A stretch of 64,000 nt of DNA, taken from the NCBI RefSeq assembly GCF_008727875.1, contig NZ_VTWS01000005.1, positions 248,001-312,000 on the forward strand, read 5' to 3'. Source of the stretch: Larkinella humicola (GTDB lineage: Bacteria > Bacteroidota > Bacteroidia > Cytophagales > Spirosomataceae). Shown piece by piece: positions 6,733 to 15,503 of this stretch. Both the position numbers and the translations under genes were made by a program. The notes below the pieces were generated by a model. That model searched no databases. It was not told the DNA's origin and worked only from the letters and a program-made list of their open reading frames with translations. Each line of letters begins with the position of its first letter. The stretch's first letter is position 1.

Positions 6733-7793
6733 CTCATTGAAATTTTTGAAAGTAGAATGTTACGGAAGTCGGCTTCACTGCGCCCAGCCAACTGTGCAGC
6801 TTTGTCAAGCCCAATTTTATTTTCGCTCAGACAGCGATATAACATTTGCAGGAAACGCTGCGGCTCCTCTTCGCCAAGGTAGTGGCCGAATGTATAATCC
6901 TCAAAATCATTTGTCTTCCACTTCTGATAAGCGTCAATGGTTATGAGATTGGCTCTCCGGGCGCGAACCATAATGGCGTAAACCGATATTCCGTAAAGCT
7001 GTTTGATGCGCTGTAGCTCAGGCATTGATATCGCCGTGCGGTTTCTGCCAAACTCTGCAACCAGAATATCTGTGGGGAGCATAATGGCCCCAGCAAAAGC
7101 ATTGCAAAGTTTTTCAACCACGTCTATTGTGAGATCATCTGCCATTATTAAGAGCAAATGACCCAGCTCATGTAACAGTGTAAAACGTATCCGGCAAATG
7201 TCTTGTGGTCGATCATTAAGAATGATAACAGGAAATTTCCTTTGGTCCACCCATCCTGAAAGTCCTTCATGTGTGTACGCATAACCAAATTTTACTTTGA
7301 TAATCCGAATACCCTTCTTCTCCAGTACATCCACCAGATTATGCAATGGACCATCACCGAGCTTCCAGCGTTTGCGAAGTTGGATGGCGGCCTTTTCAGC
7401 ATCATGCTCCGTTCTAATCGGGTCATTATCCTTCAAAGGATTATCGAAAGGCCTGTTCTCTTTAGCAATGGCTTCGAGTTCCATGTAATTCGCCAGAGCA
7501 TTACTTGCCAATTCTTCAACGGTAGTTCGCTGGTCCATTGATAAGGACATTCCTTCACGGTAGTTTACATAATTTAGCTTGAATGATACTTTATGGGCAG
7601 TTACTAAACGATCGATACTGTAGCCAAATGCTTTGGCAATAGCCAACAGCGTAATACTATCAGGAGTGCGAACACCGTTTTCATAATGGCTAATCGCCTG
7701 CTTAGTAACCCCCACCTCAGTCGCTAGCTCCTCCATTGTCATTCCCTTTTGCTGCCTAAAGCGGGTAATGTTGGTTGCGAGTGTGTTTAACAT
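6729..7793 (-). CDS. XRE HTH - ImmA/IrrE metallopeptidase
   Basis: I place the start at Met 7793, giving 354 aa, because the preceding in-frame 19 residues run through the promoter. Residues 1-65 are an XRE DNA-binding domain (QQKGMTMEELATEVGVTKQ). Residues 100-260 are an ImmA/IrrE (COG2856) Zn-peptidase with the HELGHLL motif. About 70 further residues follow. Such proteins cleave repressors or act as antitoxin-like regulators in mobile elements. It is the first gene of a two-gene unit with the PIN-like gene (4-nt overlap), preceded by a Bacteroidota-type promoter. Confidence 0.85.
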   Translation of the reverse strand: MLNTLATNITRFRQQKGMTMEELATEVGVTKQAISHYENGVRTPDSITLLAIAKAFGYSIDRLVTAHKVSFKLNYVNYREGMSLSMDQRTTVEELASNALANYMELEAIAKENRPFDNPLKDNDPIRTEHDAEKAAIQLRKRWKLGDGPLHNLVDVLEKKGIRIIKVKFGYAYTHEGLSGWVDQRKFPVIILNDRPQDICRIRFTLLHELGHLLLIMADDLTIDVVEKLCNAFAGAIMLPTDILVAEFGRNRTAISMPELQRIKQLYGISVYAIMVRARRANLITIDAYQKWKTNDFEDYTFGHYLGEEEPQRFLQMLYRCLSENKIGLDKAAQLAGRSEADFRNILLSKISMR

Positions 7794-7820
7794 AACATGT
7801 CGATTGTGTTTTGATGTATA

Positions 7821-7856
7821 CAAATATAATAAATTAAATAAAGTCAACACAACAAT
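7821..7856 (-). promoter_or_regulatory. Bacteroidota-type promoter for the HTH-ImmA gene
   Basis: On the minus strand the sequence has TATATTTG (positions 7828-7821), matching the -7 consensus TAnnTTTG, with TTG triplets about 16-21 nt upstream as candidate -33 element. It lies about 30 nt before the chosen start, which supports that start. Confidence 0.5.
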
Positions 7857-8118
7857 TTTCTTAAAAAATTTTATAGCAATTTATAAGTAGTTTATTTTCA
7901 GGTATTTAACTATAATTTATTATTTTCACTGATCTTTCGCCCCGTATACTCACAAAGAATAAATCACCAATTATAATAGCCTATAATGAAAAATTAGTGA
8001 TTAGGTCAGGGAAGGTCTGGCTATTATTCCTCTAATTCTTCCTCTATAAGAGAAGAAACAGCGAATGGGAAATTATTTGTCTTTCTGGTCGATAAAAAGC
8101 TGGTTGTGCAGGTACGAG

Positions 8119-8612
8119 AATCCAAGCAACGCAGACGCTAGTGACAATAACTACCTAATCAGCCGGACTGCTTATTCGCTGAGTCACAACCGCAGCAGCT
8201 GCATGGCCAACTGGGTCGGCTGGCATTCCTCGACGGCCTGACAGGGAATAGCGATCCGGTACAGAGGTAGTTTCATTCCTGATCATTCCTTACCGTCGGG
8301 CTGTTATCAGGTCAGACACAATTATTACCTAAATATTGATTTGACCGTGGCTACCTCTGCCCATCCGGCGACTGTGATGGTACCGCAGAGAATATGAGTC
8401 AACCTTCATCATGCCGACGAACATCGCACCTCAGGCTCCCCGCCTGAATCGCAATAGCTGGAACGAACTGGAAGGCTCCCCCGCTAGCAGATCGAAGAGG
8501 GTAACGAAGCGTATTTTATTGCCGGGACCTATGGCAAAGGCGGTATCGGCGACAACGGCAAAGCGGAAAGTATCGCGTGCGTCAAATCACGGTTCCGGCT
8601 GTTCGTTCTGAA
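8119..8612 (+). pseudogene. Decayed DNA/RNA non-specific endonuclease (NucA type)
   Basis: Fragments in shifting frames read as a NucA/NUC1 family nuclease: NPSNADASDNNYLISR from 8119, ANWVGWH, then DRGYLCPS at 8343-8366, TNIAPQAPRLNRNSW from about 8414, and FIAGTYGKGGIG. Internal stops and frameshifts separate them, and the catalytic DRGH motif has become DRGY. The gene is dead. Secreted nucleases of this kind degrade DNA and RNA. It sits between two cargo modules and is richer in GC than its surroundings, suggesting a separate origin. Sequence 7857-8118 before it and 8613-8724 after it shows no gene. Confidence 0.8.
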
Positions 8613-8724
8613 CCCTATTATCAATAAAATTATATACCTTGATTTATACTATGTGAGATTCCAGAACGGATATTTAATTTGCTAGAAGCATCGGTGTGCA
8701 AATTTTGTACTAATTATTGGCACA

Positions 8725-11685
8725 ATGGCTAAAACGAAAACAGAAATCATCGCTCAAATAAGATTTGGTATAAATCAACTTTCAGCCCGCAATGGTCAAA
8801 TGGATTTTGAGCACATATGCCGGTTTTATGCTCGTAGCCGAATTCACATCAATATTCTTCCAGCTACTGGACCTGTGCAAGCTGGTGGAGATCAAGGACG
8901 TGACTTTGAGACGTTTCACAGCTATATGGCACAATGTTCTATTGCTTCAACGTCTTCCGTTGGTTTATTCTCGAAGGAGCCGGTGGCATTTGCCTGTTCA
9001 CTTGAACAAGATCCGGCTAAGAAAAATGGAAAAATAGAAAGGGATGTAGCCACTATTCTTAAATCAGGCGTTCCTGTAGAACGTATTTATTTCTTTAGTG
9101 GACAGGATATTCCCGTGTCGAAGCGCCATAAAGTTCAAGAAAGAATTCGCAAGAGTACTGGCGTTCCTATTGAAGTTATGGATGCCCAATCACTAGCCGA
9201 GCACCTTTCGGATTCTGACCTATTTTGGGTAGCCAACCGCTATTTAGATGTACCTAGCGAATATTACGTTTTACCAGCGGGACCTACTTGGTATAATGAT
9301 TTAAAAGCCGAATTTGAACGGCGTCCAAATCAAGATTCCCCCCCAACCTTCGAGGAATTTTCGGAAATCAAGTCAGCCTTACGCCGCATATACAAAGACA
9401 CTAGCCTGAAAATAGATCTACCCTTCTGGTTTGATAAACTATCAATCTATTTACAAGAAGGTATTTTTCGCTCATTGAAGCGTAAAGCGATCTATGAGCA
9501 ATTTGTAGCCAAGCTTATCGGTCAGAATGATACAACCAATCAAGAAGAATTAATACGGGATTATTACACTGATTTTACTGAGTATCGAACTCCCGCTTTG
9601 TTAGAGGATGCGACAATTTTGCTATCATTCATTATTAATTCAAAGCATAGAACTGGGCATCTCATTGATATTGATGAAATCGCTGTATGGAAAGAACAAT
9701 TGTGGTCAGTTTTAGAGCAGGAATATGCGGTACCCACCGAAAACAACGGGAGAAAGGTTTGGCTTGCTGTCATTATGGCACAATTCCAATTCTTGATTGC
9801 CAAGGGAAATAATCCTATAAAAGCGCTGTCAACTTTAGCCGCGGGCTTGCAAGAAGCTGTTCCTTACTTCGAAGGTGCAGTCTTTTATCCATTCCGTGAA
9901 TTGTCTAATTCACTAAATCATATAATCGAGGTTTTACTTGAACTCGACATTAATGATCCGGTAGTCGGTGAGTTAGAATCTATTGCTCGATTGGTTGATG
10001 AAGAAGTTGGAAAGCGATATGGCCAACTAGAAGCGAGCGAACAGCTAAAGCAACGAGCCGTTAAATATTTTCAAAAAAAACGCTATTTGGAAGCACTAAA
10101 TGCTTTTCATCAGTTAAAGTACAAATGGGTTAGCGCCAGTTCTCCTAAATGGACCATCTTAGCTTCTATTTTCATTGCGGAATGCTACAAGGAGTTGCGT
10201 ATGGATTATGCCAGTCGGTATTACGCCTTTGCTGCTGCTCAAGTTATAGTCAGATCTGAGGACGTAGATTTGCAAAAATATTTACCAAAAGCACTTATTA
10301 TCGCTGCGGAGGCTTGTTACAGATCAGGGGCCTGGCTGAGTTACGTCGATACATTGGATTTGTGTATACTATCTCATAGAGTAGCAACTAAGGATTTCGA
10401 AGTATATGATGAAAGCAAACAACATGTTGGTATTATCTTTCACCCCGCAATGATTCTGTATATCGCTAAGCGATTTAATCTGGGTAGTCAATACCTATTC
10501 ACTTACCGTTTTAAGCGATGGGGATATATTAGCGAAGAAATCGACCAAATGCTTGATGAAATAAAAGCTCGCTACAATCAACAAACGGATCAAGAGTTAT
10601 ATAGATCTCTACAAGGTCAACTCAATGATCGTGTGTATAATGATTTCGGGTTGAAACGAACGGTAAGCTTTGAGACATACGGCAGTAGATGGATGATAAC
10701 CTTTGAAAATGATTTCAATACAAATGCAGCTGCAGAGCAATTAGTAGCCATTATTCAAATTTTAATGGTTGAGTTGCATGATACTGAGCTGTACCTTTTA
10801 CGATCAACAATTTACATTGATTTTGACATAAGGGATGACATAAGTATGCCAGAACAGTATACCTTTTCATCGAATGAAGAAATTCATTGGCGAGTAAATT
10901 TCCCAGCTCAGCCAAGCGAGGATCTCTTACATAATTCACAAGTTTTTTACTCTGCTTTAGTTATTTCAATTTTACAGGAAATTTCGTTGCTGCCAATTGA
11001 TGAGTTAATGGCGATTATTCACACCAAGTTCGACGAACAAGGTCTAGTTGGTCGATTGTTATTTGTTGCCACTTACCAGGTCTTATATGAAGAGTTTGTC
11101 TCTAAAATCGAATTTAATGAGTCTGCTCGTCAGCATTTTGATGATGGGATGCAGTTTAGTCAATTAGAGTCACGGAGCAATCCTAAGCTTCCTTGGAATG
11201 AAACTGTAGCACCTAAATACGATCAATCGGTTGCTTTACAGGCTATCCAGAATAGGATGTCATTTATGTATCCGTATGAAGTAACGCTACCCAAGCTCAA
11301 ACAGTCGAGCAGTTTTAAGCAAGTCGTTCAAGTCTTGCGAGACAAGGGTTGGCTTGATTGGCAGATCGCTGTAGCCATAGGCAACATCATTGTTAATTAT
11401 AAGATTCAAAAAACTTCTCCCATTTACGATCCAGCGGTAATGAAAGCTAGAGCGTTTGACTTCTACCGCAAACCTGAAAAAGAGTGGTACATACCTATCC
11501 CCGAATTGATACTGACAGCGGAGAAAATTGAAATGATTTTAAAGACATCAACAACATTGAGTGTTTTGCAGTCTTTCGGTTTAGAATCTCACTCTGATAC
11601 ACCGAACGTCGAAGCTATTTTAGAATTGCTAGCGAAACGTTTCAATTATCTAGTTGACGGCGCTGATGTTAAGGTATTTAACTGA
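8725..11685 (+). CDS. 986-aa protein, nuclease-like N-terminus and helical repeats
   Basis: Residues 45-170 resemble a PD-(D/E)XK (Mrr/Cap4-like) nuclease domain: GGDQGRDFETF (54-64), the strand FACSLE (89-94), then NGKIERD. Residues 190-986 are almost entirely helical with TPR-like stretches (about 440-540); no Walker A motif is visible, so it is not an obvious STAND ATPase. Such effector-plus-solenoid proteins occur as stand-alone anti-phage genes, with the long part as sensor. No overlapping partner gene lies on either side. The family assignment is tentative, because the usual (D/E)xK lysine is not in its usual place. Confidence 0.6.
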   Translation: MAKTKTEIIAQIRFGINQLSARNGQMDFEHICRFYARSRIHINILPATGPVQAGGDQGRDFETFHSYMAQCSIASTSSVGLFSKEPVAFACSLEQDPAKKNGKIERDVATILKSGVPVERIYFFSGQDIPVSKRHKVQERIRKSTGVPIEVMDAQSLAEHLSDSDLFWVANRYLDVPSEYYVLPAGPTWYNDLKAEFERRPNQDSPPTFEEFSEIKSALRRIYKDTSLKIDLPFWFDKLSIYLQEGIFRSLKRKAIYEQFVAKLIGQNDTTNQEELIRDYYTDFTEYRTPALLEDATILLSFIINSKHRTGHLIDIDEIAVWKEQLWSVLEQEYAVPTENNGRKVWLAVIMAQFQFLIAKGNNPIKALSTLAAGLQEAVPYFEGAVFYPFRELSNSLNHIIEVLLELDINDPVVGELESIARLVDEEVGKRYGQLEASEQLKQRAVKYFQKKRYLEALNAFHQLKYKWVSASSPKWTILASIFIAECYKELRMDYASRYYAFAAAQVIVRSEDVDLQKYLPKALIIAAEACYRSGAWLSYVDTLDLCILSHRVATKDFEVYDESKQHVGIIFHPAMILYIAKRFNLGSQYLFTYRFKRWGYISEEIDQMLDEIKARYNQQTDQELYRSLQGQLNDRVYNDFGLKRTVSFETYGSRWMITFENDFNTNAAAEQLVAIIQILMVELHDTELYLLRSTIYIDFDIRDDISMPEQYTFSSNEEIHWRVNFPAQPSEDLLHNSQVFYSALVISILQEISLLPIDELMAIIHTKFDEQGLVGRLLFVATYQVLYEEFVSKIEFNESARQHFDDGMQFSQLESRSNPKLPWNETVAPKYDQSVALQAIQNRMSFMYPYEVTLPKLKQSSSFKQVVQVLRDKGWLDWQIAVAIGNIIVNYKIQKTSPIYDPAVMKARAFDFYRKPEKEWYIPIPELILTAEKIEMILKTSTTLSVLQSFGLESHSDTPNVEAILELLAKRFNYLVDGADVKVFN

Positions 11686-12050
11686 ACGACTTTTCTTCTG
11701 TACTTCCCATAATAATAGCAAACTACTCTGTGTGGCTAGATAAACTGCAGGTGACCTTCTTGCTAAGATGTGGACATTTATAGAGTAGAGAACCACTGCT
11801 TTTTTCAGTAGTGTAAATAACCAATTAATCGTTTCTGAGAAAGAAGGCATCGGCCTACCGTCAAATTCCCTGAAGAACAGATCGTCTTTGCGTTTCGTCA
11901 ATAGAAGACTGGAACAAAAGTGCTGAGTTGCTTATCTCCAGCTACATATGTTGGAAAAACCCAGAGTATAAAAGGTTATTGTCTGACTTTTGAAAAGGTT
12001 ATAAATTAGTACGGCAGCATAACTAAATATAGAAACTTATTTCTGGATCA
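11686..12050. other. Gap of about 365 bases
   Basis: No gene I can support. An 83-codon minus-strand frame (11650-11901) overlaps the preceding gene tail-to-tail and has no recognisable features. The last 60 bases before 12051 are AT-rich and probably hold a promoter. Confidence 0.4.
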
Positions 12051-12911
12051 ATGGACAATAGACTACATATGAGAGTATACGCCACAGAACAAGAGGGGGC
12101 AAAAGGCTTACTAGGTGAAGCCGTAAAAATCATTTCTCAATGCGATATAGATTATGTAATTATCGGCGGATGGATTCCATTGCTCTTTTATTCATCTATT
12201 TATCCTCATCCAGGCTCTTTTGATGTCGATCTATTATTGAATGATAAAACAACGTCTGTAGAGAAAATGCAAACAGCTGTTCGAATGTTTAAAGAGAATG
12301 GGTATTTATTTTCGGCTAAAAACAAATTTCAATTACATAAAGCTCTAAATATATTGGATGATCAGATCTTATTCCATGTTGACTTTCTACATAGGAGATA
12401 TGCTCCAGACCAAGAGCAGGGAATTTTCATTAATTGGAACTCAGCAATGTCAATTTCTGGACCAGGAACTGATATTATTTTCTTGGATAATGAAAGAAAT
12501 GCAAGAGAAATATCATTTGATCTTCCTGACAATACTACCGAATCAGTACGAATAAATTTTGCAAGTGAAATAGGATTTATAGGTGCAAAAGGGCGATCAC
12601 TTGATGTTCCTAAGAGAATTAGAGATTCCTACGATATTTTTTTAGTTATATGTCAAACTAAAAACTACAAAGAATTATTATTAAAATCCCAATATTATTA
12701 CCATAACAAACTTTATTTTAAAACATCGATAGATAATATTTTTGAGTTTTTTACTCAAGGGGACAAGTATGGAAATAATGGCATCAAAAACACAAAAAGG
12801 TATTTAGAAGAGTATAAGCCATCACTTAAATATATTTCAATGATTGATGATTTAGATAAATTTATTAGTGATAAAGTTTGCGGTTTCATTAAAAAAGTAA
12901 TGCAGAGATAA
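12051..12911 (+). CDS. AbiEii-like nucleotidyltransferase
   Basis: A 286-aa protein. Residues 30-65 (DYVIIGGWIPLLFYSS, then HPGSFDVDLLL) match the GG...DxD signature of the pol-beta-type MNT/AbiEii nucleotidyltransferases; Asp-Val-Asp would bind the metal. The remaining 200 residues include a DVDFL-type strand (HVDFLHR) and a helical C-terminus. AbiEii proteins transfer nucleotides to RNA and act as toxins in type IV TA systems. No AbiEi-like antitoxin gene is adjacent on either side, so it is either self-contained or an orphan. Strongly AT-rich, unlike its neighbours, suggesting recent acquisition. Confidence 0.65.
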   Translation: MDNRLHMRVYATEQEGAKGLLGEAVKIISQCDIDYVIIGGWIPLLFYSSIYPHPGSFDVDLLLNDKTTSVEKMQTAVRMFKENGYLFSAKNKFQLHKALNILDDQILFHVDFLHRRYAPDQEQGIFINWNSAMSISGPGTDIIFLDNERNAREISFDLPDNTTESVRINFASEIGFIGAKGRSLDVPKRIRDSYDIFLVICQTKNYKELLLKSQYYYHNKLYFKTSIDNIFEFFTQGDKYGNNGIKNTKRYLEEYKPSLKYISMIDDLDKFISDKVCGFIKKVMQR

Positions 12912-13117
12912 GTTATAACTTATCAATAATTATTTGTAAATGTTACTACTATATTGATGTCGATAAACCTTAAAACAATTGGTACTGGTGAACTGTATGA
13001 ATTAATGAGAGGAAGGGGTAATGGATTGTTTAAGGCTAACCTAATTGCCAGTAGCCTGGTAAACTTGTCCTATGAAACGCTACAGTTCAAGTATATAGAT
13101 TTGAATTCATCATACTT

Positions 13118-13390
13118 TAGCTGGAGGAAAGTATGAGAGAAAATGATCTAGTTCATCAGGGGAGATCCTGAATCCTCTTTCAGCTATGCCGTCAGCCGGT
13201 TTTAGGAAGATTCTTTTCTTTCCGCCATTGAATGGCCGACCATTATGAATCCAGCCATAGAGAAGCCCGTGAGAAATGCCACATCCTCTACTGTATAGAG
13301 GATTTACGATCGAATTGTGCCCTGATTTGTAAGTTACTTAAGTTCTGCTATAATAGACGGCCTTTCATCTTCAGATGTATTGCCCAGTAC
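13118..13390 (-). pseudogene. Decayed copy 1 of the small HTH gene
   Basis: This segment aligns by eye over its whole length with the intact gene at 15123-15470 (for example GAGAGAAAATGATCTAGTTC at the 3' end and CGACCATTATGAATCCAGCC in the middle). A deletion of about 13 bases after the CCAGCCATAG stretch shifts the frame, and stops follow. The surrounding 12912-13117 and 13391-13599 hold no supported gene; a 60-codon frame at 12954-13136 is probably chance. Confidence 0.75.
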
Positions 13391-13599
13391 AATCCACAAC
13401 GAATCAGTAACCGTATGCGGGTTATTGAGATTTAAATGCCGAATACGGACGAAACTCAAAAAAAGTCTTAAAGTGGTTACAGGGGAGTGGTGATGAGATC
13501 GAGTGCTTTAAAATGTTGAATGTTTTCAATACAATCTAATCAAGTATAAATAAAAGCTACTATCTTATGACAAATCACAATTAATTTGACTTATAACAA

Positions 13600-14538
13600 A
13601 TGATCCTTAATGAAGCGTTCGAAATAGTTTTGTCGGAGTATCCGCAAGCAGTGAGGCAACCATTCAATAGACACCCACTAGCCAAATTTGTTAGAACGAA
13701 AATAGTTGAGCTCATTACCACTGGTGTTGATCTCAATTCAAGATACTTGGTAAGAGGAAGCACAGGCCAAGGAGCTTGGGCCCGCTGTCCATGGGTTGCG
13801 ATTTTTGATAGGCTAATAACTGAGTCTGCTCAAAAGGGGTTCTACATTGTATACTTATTCAAAGAAGATTATTCTGGTTTGTACTTATCTTTAAATCAGG
13901 GCGTTACAACTATTCGCTTAGAATACAAGTCGGATACAAAAAAAGCATTACGTATTAAGGCTAATGACTATTTAGCCAGATTAGGTGAGAAAGCCTCTGG
14001 GTTAAACCATGGTCCTATTGATTTATCAACAACCAGTAGCTCTACATTAGGTGCTGATTATGAGGCTGGCTCTATATGTTCCGTATACTATCCTATAAAT
14101 GAAATCCCAAGTACAGATATCTTATTTAAGGTCTTAAGCAGGTTTTTATCTCTTTACTCATATTTAGTGGAAAATGATTCTGTCTTTGGTGGAACTACAG
14201 TTGAAGAGGATGAAGAGCTATATTTTGAAGATTTAACAAAAATACGTTTACATAAAAGGATTGAACGAAATACAAATTTAGCGCTAGCGGCTAAAGCATT
14301 ATATAAACCAATTTGTCAAGTTTGTGGATTTGACTTTTTTAAACACTACGGAGAGATTGGCAAGAATTATATTGAAGCTCATCATTTAACACCTTTATCA
14401 GGTTTAAAGGGTCAAAGATTAAAGTTAAGTCCTTCAAAAGATTTTGCTTTGCTTTGTTCAAATTGCCACAGGATGATTCACCGCTCTGAGTTTATCAGCG
14501 ATATTGAGGGCTTCAAAAAAGCTCACTATAAGGGATAG
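13600..14538 (+). CDS. McrB-N (DUF3578) - HNH restriction-like endonuclease
   Basis: A 312-aa protein. Residues 25-185 match the DUF3578/McrB N-terminal reader domain (GSTGQGAWARCPWVAIFD, YIVYLFKEDYSGLYLSLNQG). Residues 225-312 are an HNH nuclease with CQVCG, EAHHLTPLS and CSNCHRMIH. McrB-type readers bind modified cytosine in DNA, so this is a likely modification-dependent (type IV) restriction enzyme acting without a GTPase. It lies between two decayed copies of a small HTH gene, as a single-gene cargo. No methyltransferase is nearby, consistent with type IV. Confidence 0.8.
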   Translation: MILNEAFEIVLSEYPQAVRQPFNRHPLAKFVRTKIVELITTGVDLNSRYLVRGSTGQGAWARCPWVAIFDRLITESAQKGFYIVYLFKEDYSGLYLSLNQGVTTIRLEYKSDTKKALRIKANDYLARLGEKASGLNHGPIDLSTTSSSTLGADYEAGSICSVYYPINEIPSTDILFKVLSRFLSLYSYLVENDSVFGGTTVEEDEELYFEDLTKIRLHKRIERNTNLALAAKALYKPICQVCGFDFFKHYGEIGKNYIEAHHLTPLSGLKGQRLKLSPSKDFALLCSNCHRMIHRSEFISDIEGFKKAHYKG

Positions 14539-14571
14539 GAAAATCTATTCAAACCTGATAAGGCACGCGCA

Positions 14572-14695
14572 GGTGGAAAATGTGAAAGGAAATGGTCCAA
14601 CCCATCCGAGAAGATCTGAAACTCTCGTTCAGCCAGACTTCACCAGGTTTCAGAGACACATTTTTTCCACTAATGACCGGTAGTTATCATGGATT
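14572..14695 (-). pseudogene. Decayed copy 2 of the small HTH gene
   Basis: A shorter, more diverged match to the 3' part of the gene at 15123-15470: the GTTCAGCCAGaC and CCAGGTTTCAgAgACACA stretches and the GGATTTCC region line up in order. It starts just after the HNH gene. Only about 40 codons are recognisable and the frame is broken. Confidence 0.6.
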
Positions 14696-14726
14696 TCCTA
14701 CAAACCGCCAGATTAATAGAATTTCA

Positions 14727-15098
14727 TTACAAAACCTTATTATTCTGGTTGATCCAGGATAATACCTTAGTATCAAAATCTCTTATTGCATAATTTAATT
14801 CAACTACTTGCCGTTTCATATTTTCGCTAATATTGTCATAACCATAAGGTTTTAAATGCATCCCTTCATATTCTTGACTTATATTTTTTAGTGTTCGGCT
14901 AATGGCAAAAACTGCCGTTGCCTTTGTTTCTTCTAAGTCATCAGGTAGCTCAAGTCCTTCTACTAAAACAGATGCCTGATTAATTGCCATTATCAAATCA
15001 TTTATTGCATATTTCCCCTTACTAAATGCTTTCTGGCCAATACTTACTTTTTGGTTGTGAAGAAGCTCTAATCTTGATTTTAGCCTTGGAGTATTCAT
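14727..15098 (-). CDS. Uncharacterised 123-aa helical protein
   Basis: Not recognised. The protein appears all-helical (KGKYAINDLIMAINQASVLVEGLELPDDLEET, then a second amphipathic half ending in DTKVLSWINQN). There is no signal, membrane segment or metal motif. It lies between decayed copy 2 and the intact HTH gene, on the same strand as the latter and 24 nt downstream of it, so the two may be cotranscribed. It could be an immunity or antitoxin-like protein; this is a guess. Confidence 0.55.
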   Translation of the reverse strand: MNTPRLKSRLELLHNQKVSIGQKAFSKGKYAINDLIMAINQASVLVEGLELPDDLEETKATAVFAISRTLKNISQEYEGMHLKPYGYDNISENMKRQVVELNYAIRDFDTKVLSWINQNNKVL

Positions 15099-15122
15099 TG
15101 TAATAGTATTTATGGTTGTATT

Positions 15123-15470
15123 TCAAATTGCCTTGGCTGGAGGAAAGTGTGAGAGAAAATGATCTAGTTCGTCAGGGAAAATCCGAAACCCGCGTTCAGC
15201 CAGGCCGTCAGCCGGTTTCAAAAATACAGTCTTTTTGCCGCTATTGAAAGAACGACCATTGTGAATCCAGCCATAGACTGTAAGCGTTGAAAAACCCGTT
15301 AAAAATGCAACATCTTCAACGCTGTAGAGCGCCTTGGACCGGATTGTGCCTAGCTTGGTGAGCTCTTTCAGGTCAGCCATCATCGATCGCATTTCATTTT
15401 CGAATGTTTTGTCCATACTTGATTTCGATGAAAGTCCAACATTCAATATACCGGACTTGGTTTGTTTCAT
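15123..15470 (-). CDS. HTH protein, excisionase/MerR-like (intact copy)
   Basis: A 115-aa protein. Residues 40-105 have the layout of the helix-turn-helix_17/excisionase group (YSVEDVAFLTGFSTLTVYGWIHNG, then a basic wing and RIFPDELDHFLS). Residues 1-35 are a short polar helix. This family binds DNA near attachment sites or origins of Bacteroidota elements. Two decayed copies lie at 13118-13390 and 14572-14695 in the same orientation, making this gene the apparent anchor of a cargo insertion hotspot. A second, different HTH gene of this kind is at 23992. Confidence 0.75.
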   Translation of the reverse strand: MKQTKSGILNVGLSSKSSMDKTFENEMRSMMADLKELTKLGTIRSKALYSVEDVAFLTGFSTLTVYGWIHNGRSFNSGKKTVFLKPADGLAERGFRIFPDELDHFLSHFPPAKAI

Positions 15471-15503
15471 TAATGTGTTGTTGATTTCTGGTACCGTATG
15501 TGC

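Noticed and set aside
8411-8611. 66-codon plus-strand frame
   Set aside because: Is a fragment of the decayed NucA-type nuclease, not an independent gene.
11650-11901. 83-codon minus-strand frame after the 986-aa gene
   Set aside because: Overlaps the end of a well-supported gene tail-to-tail, has mixed composition and no recognisable feature.
12954-13136. 60-codon plus-strand frame
   Set aside because: Runs into the decayed HTH copy, has no features and no clear start signal.
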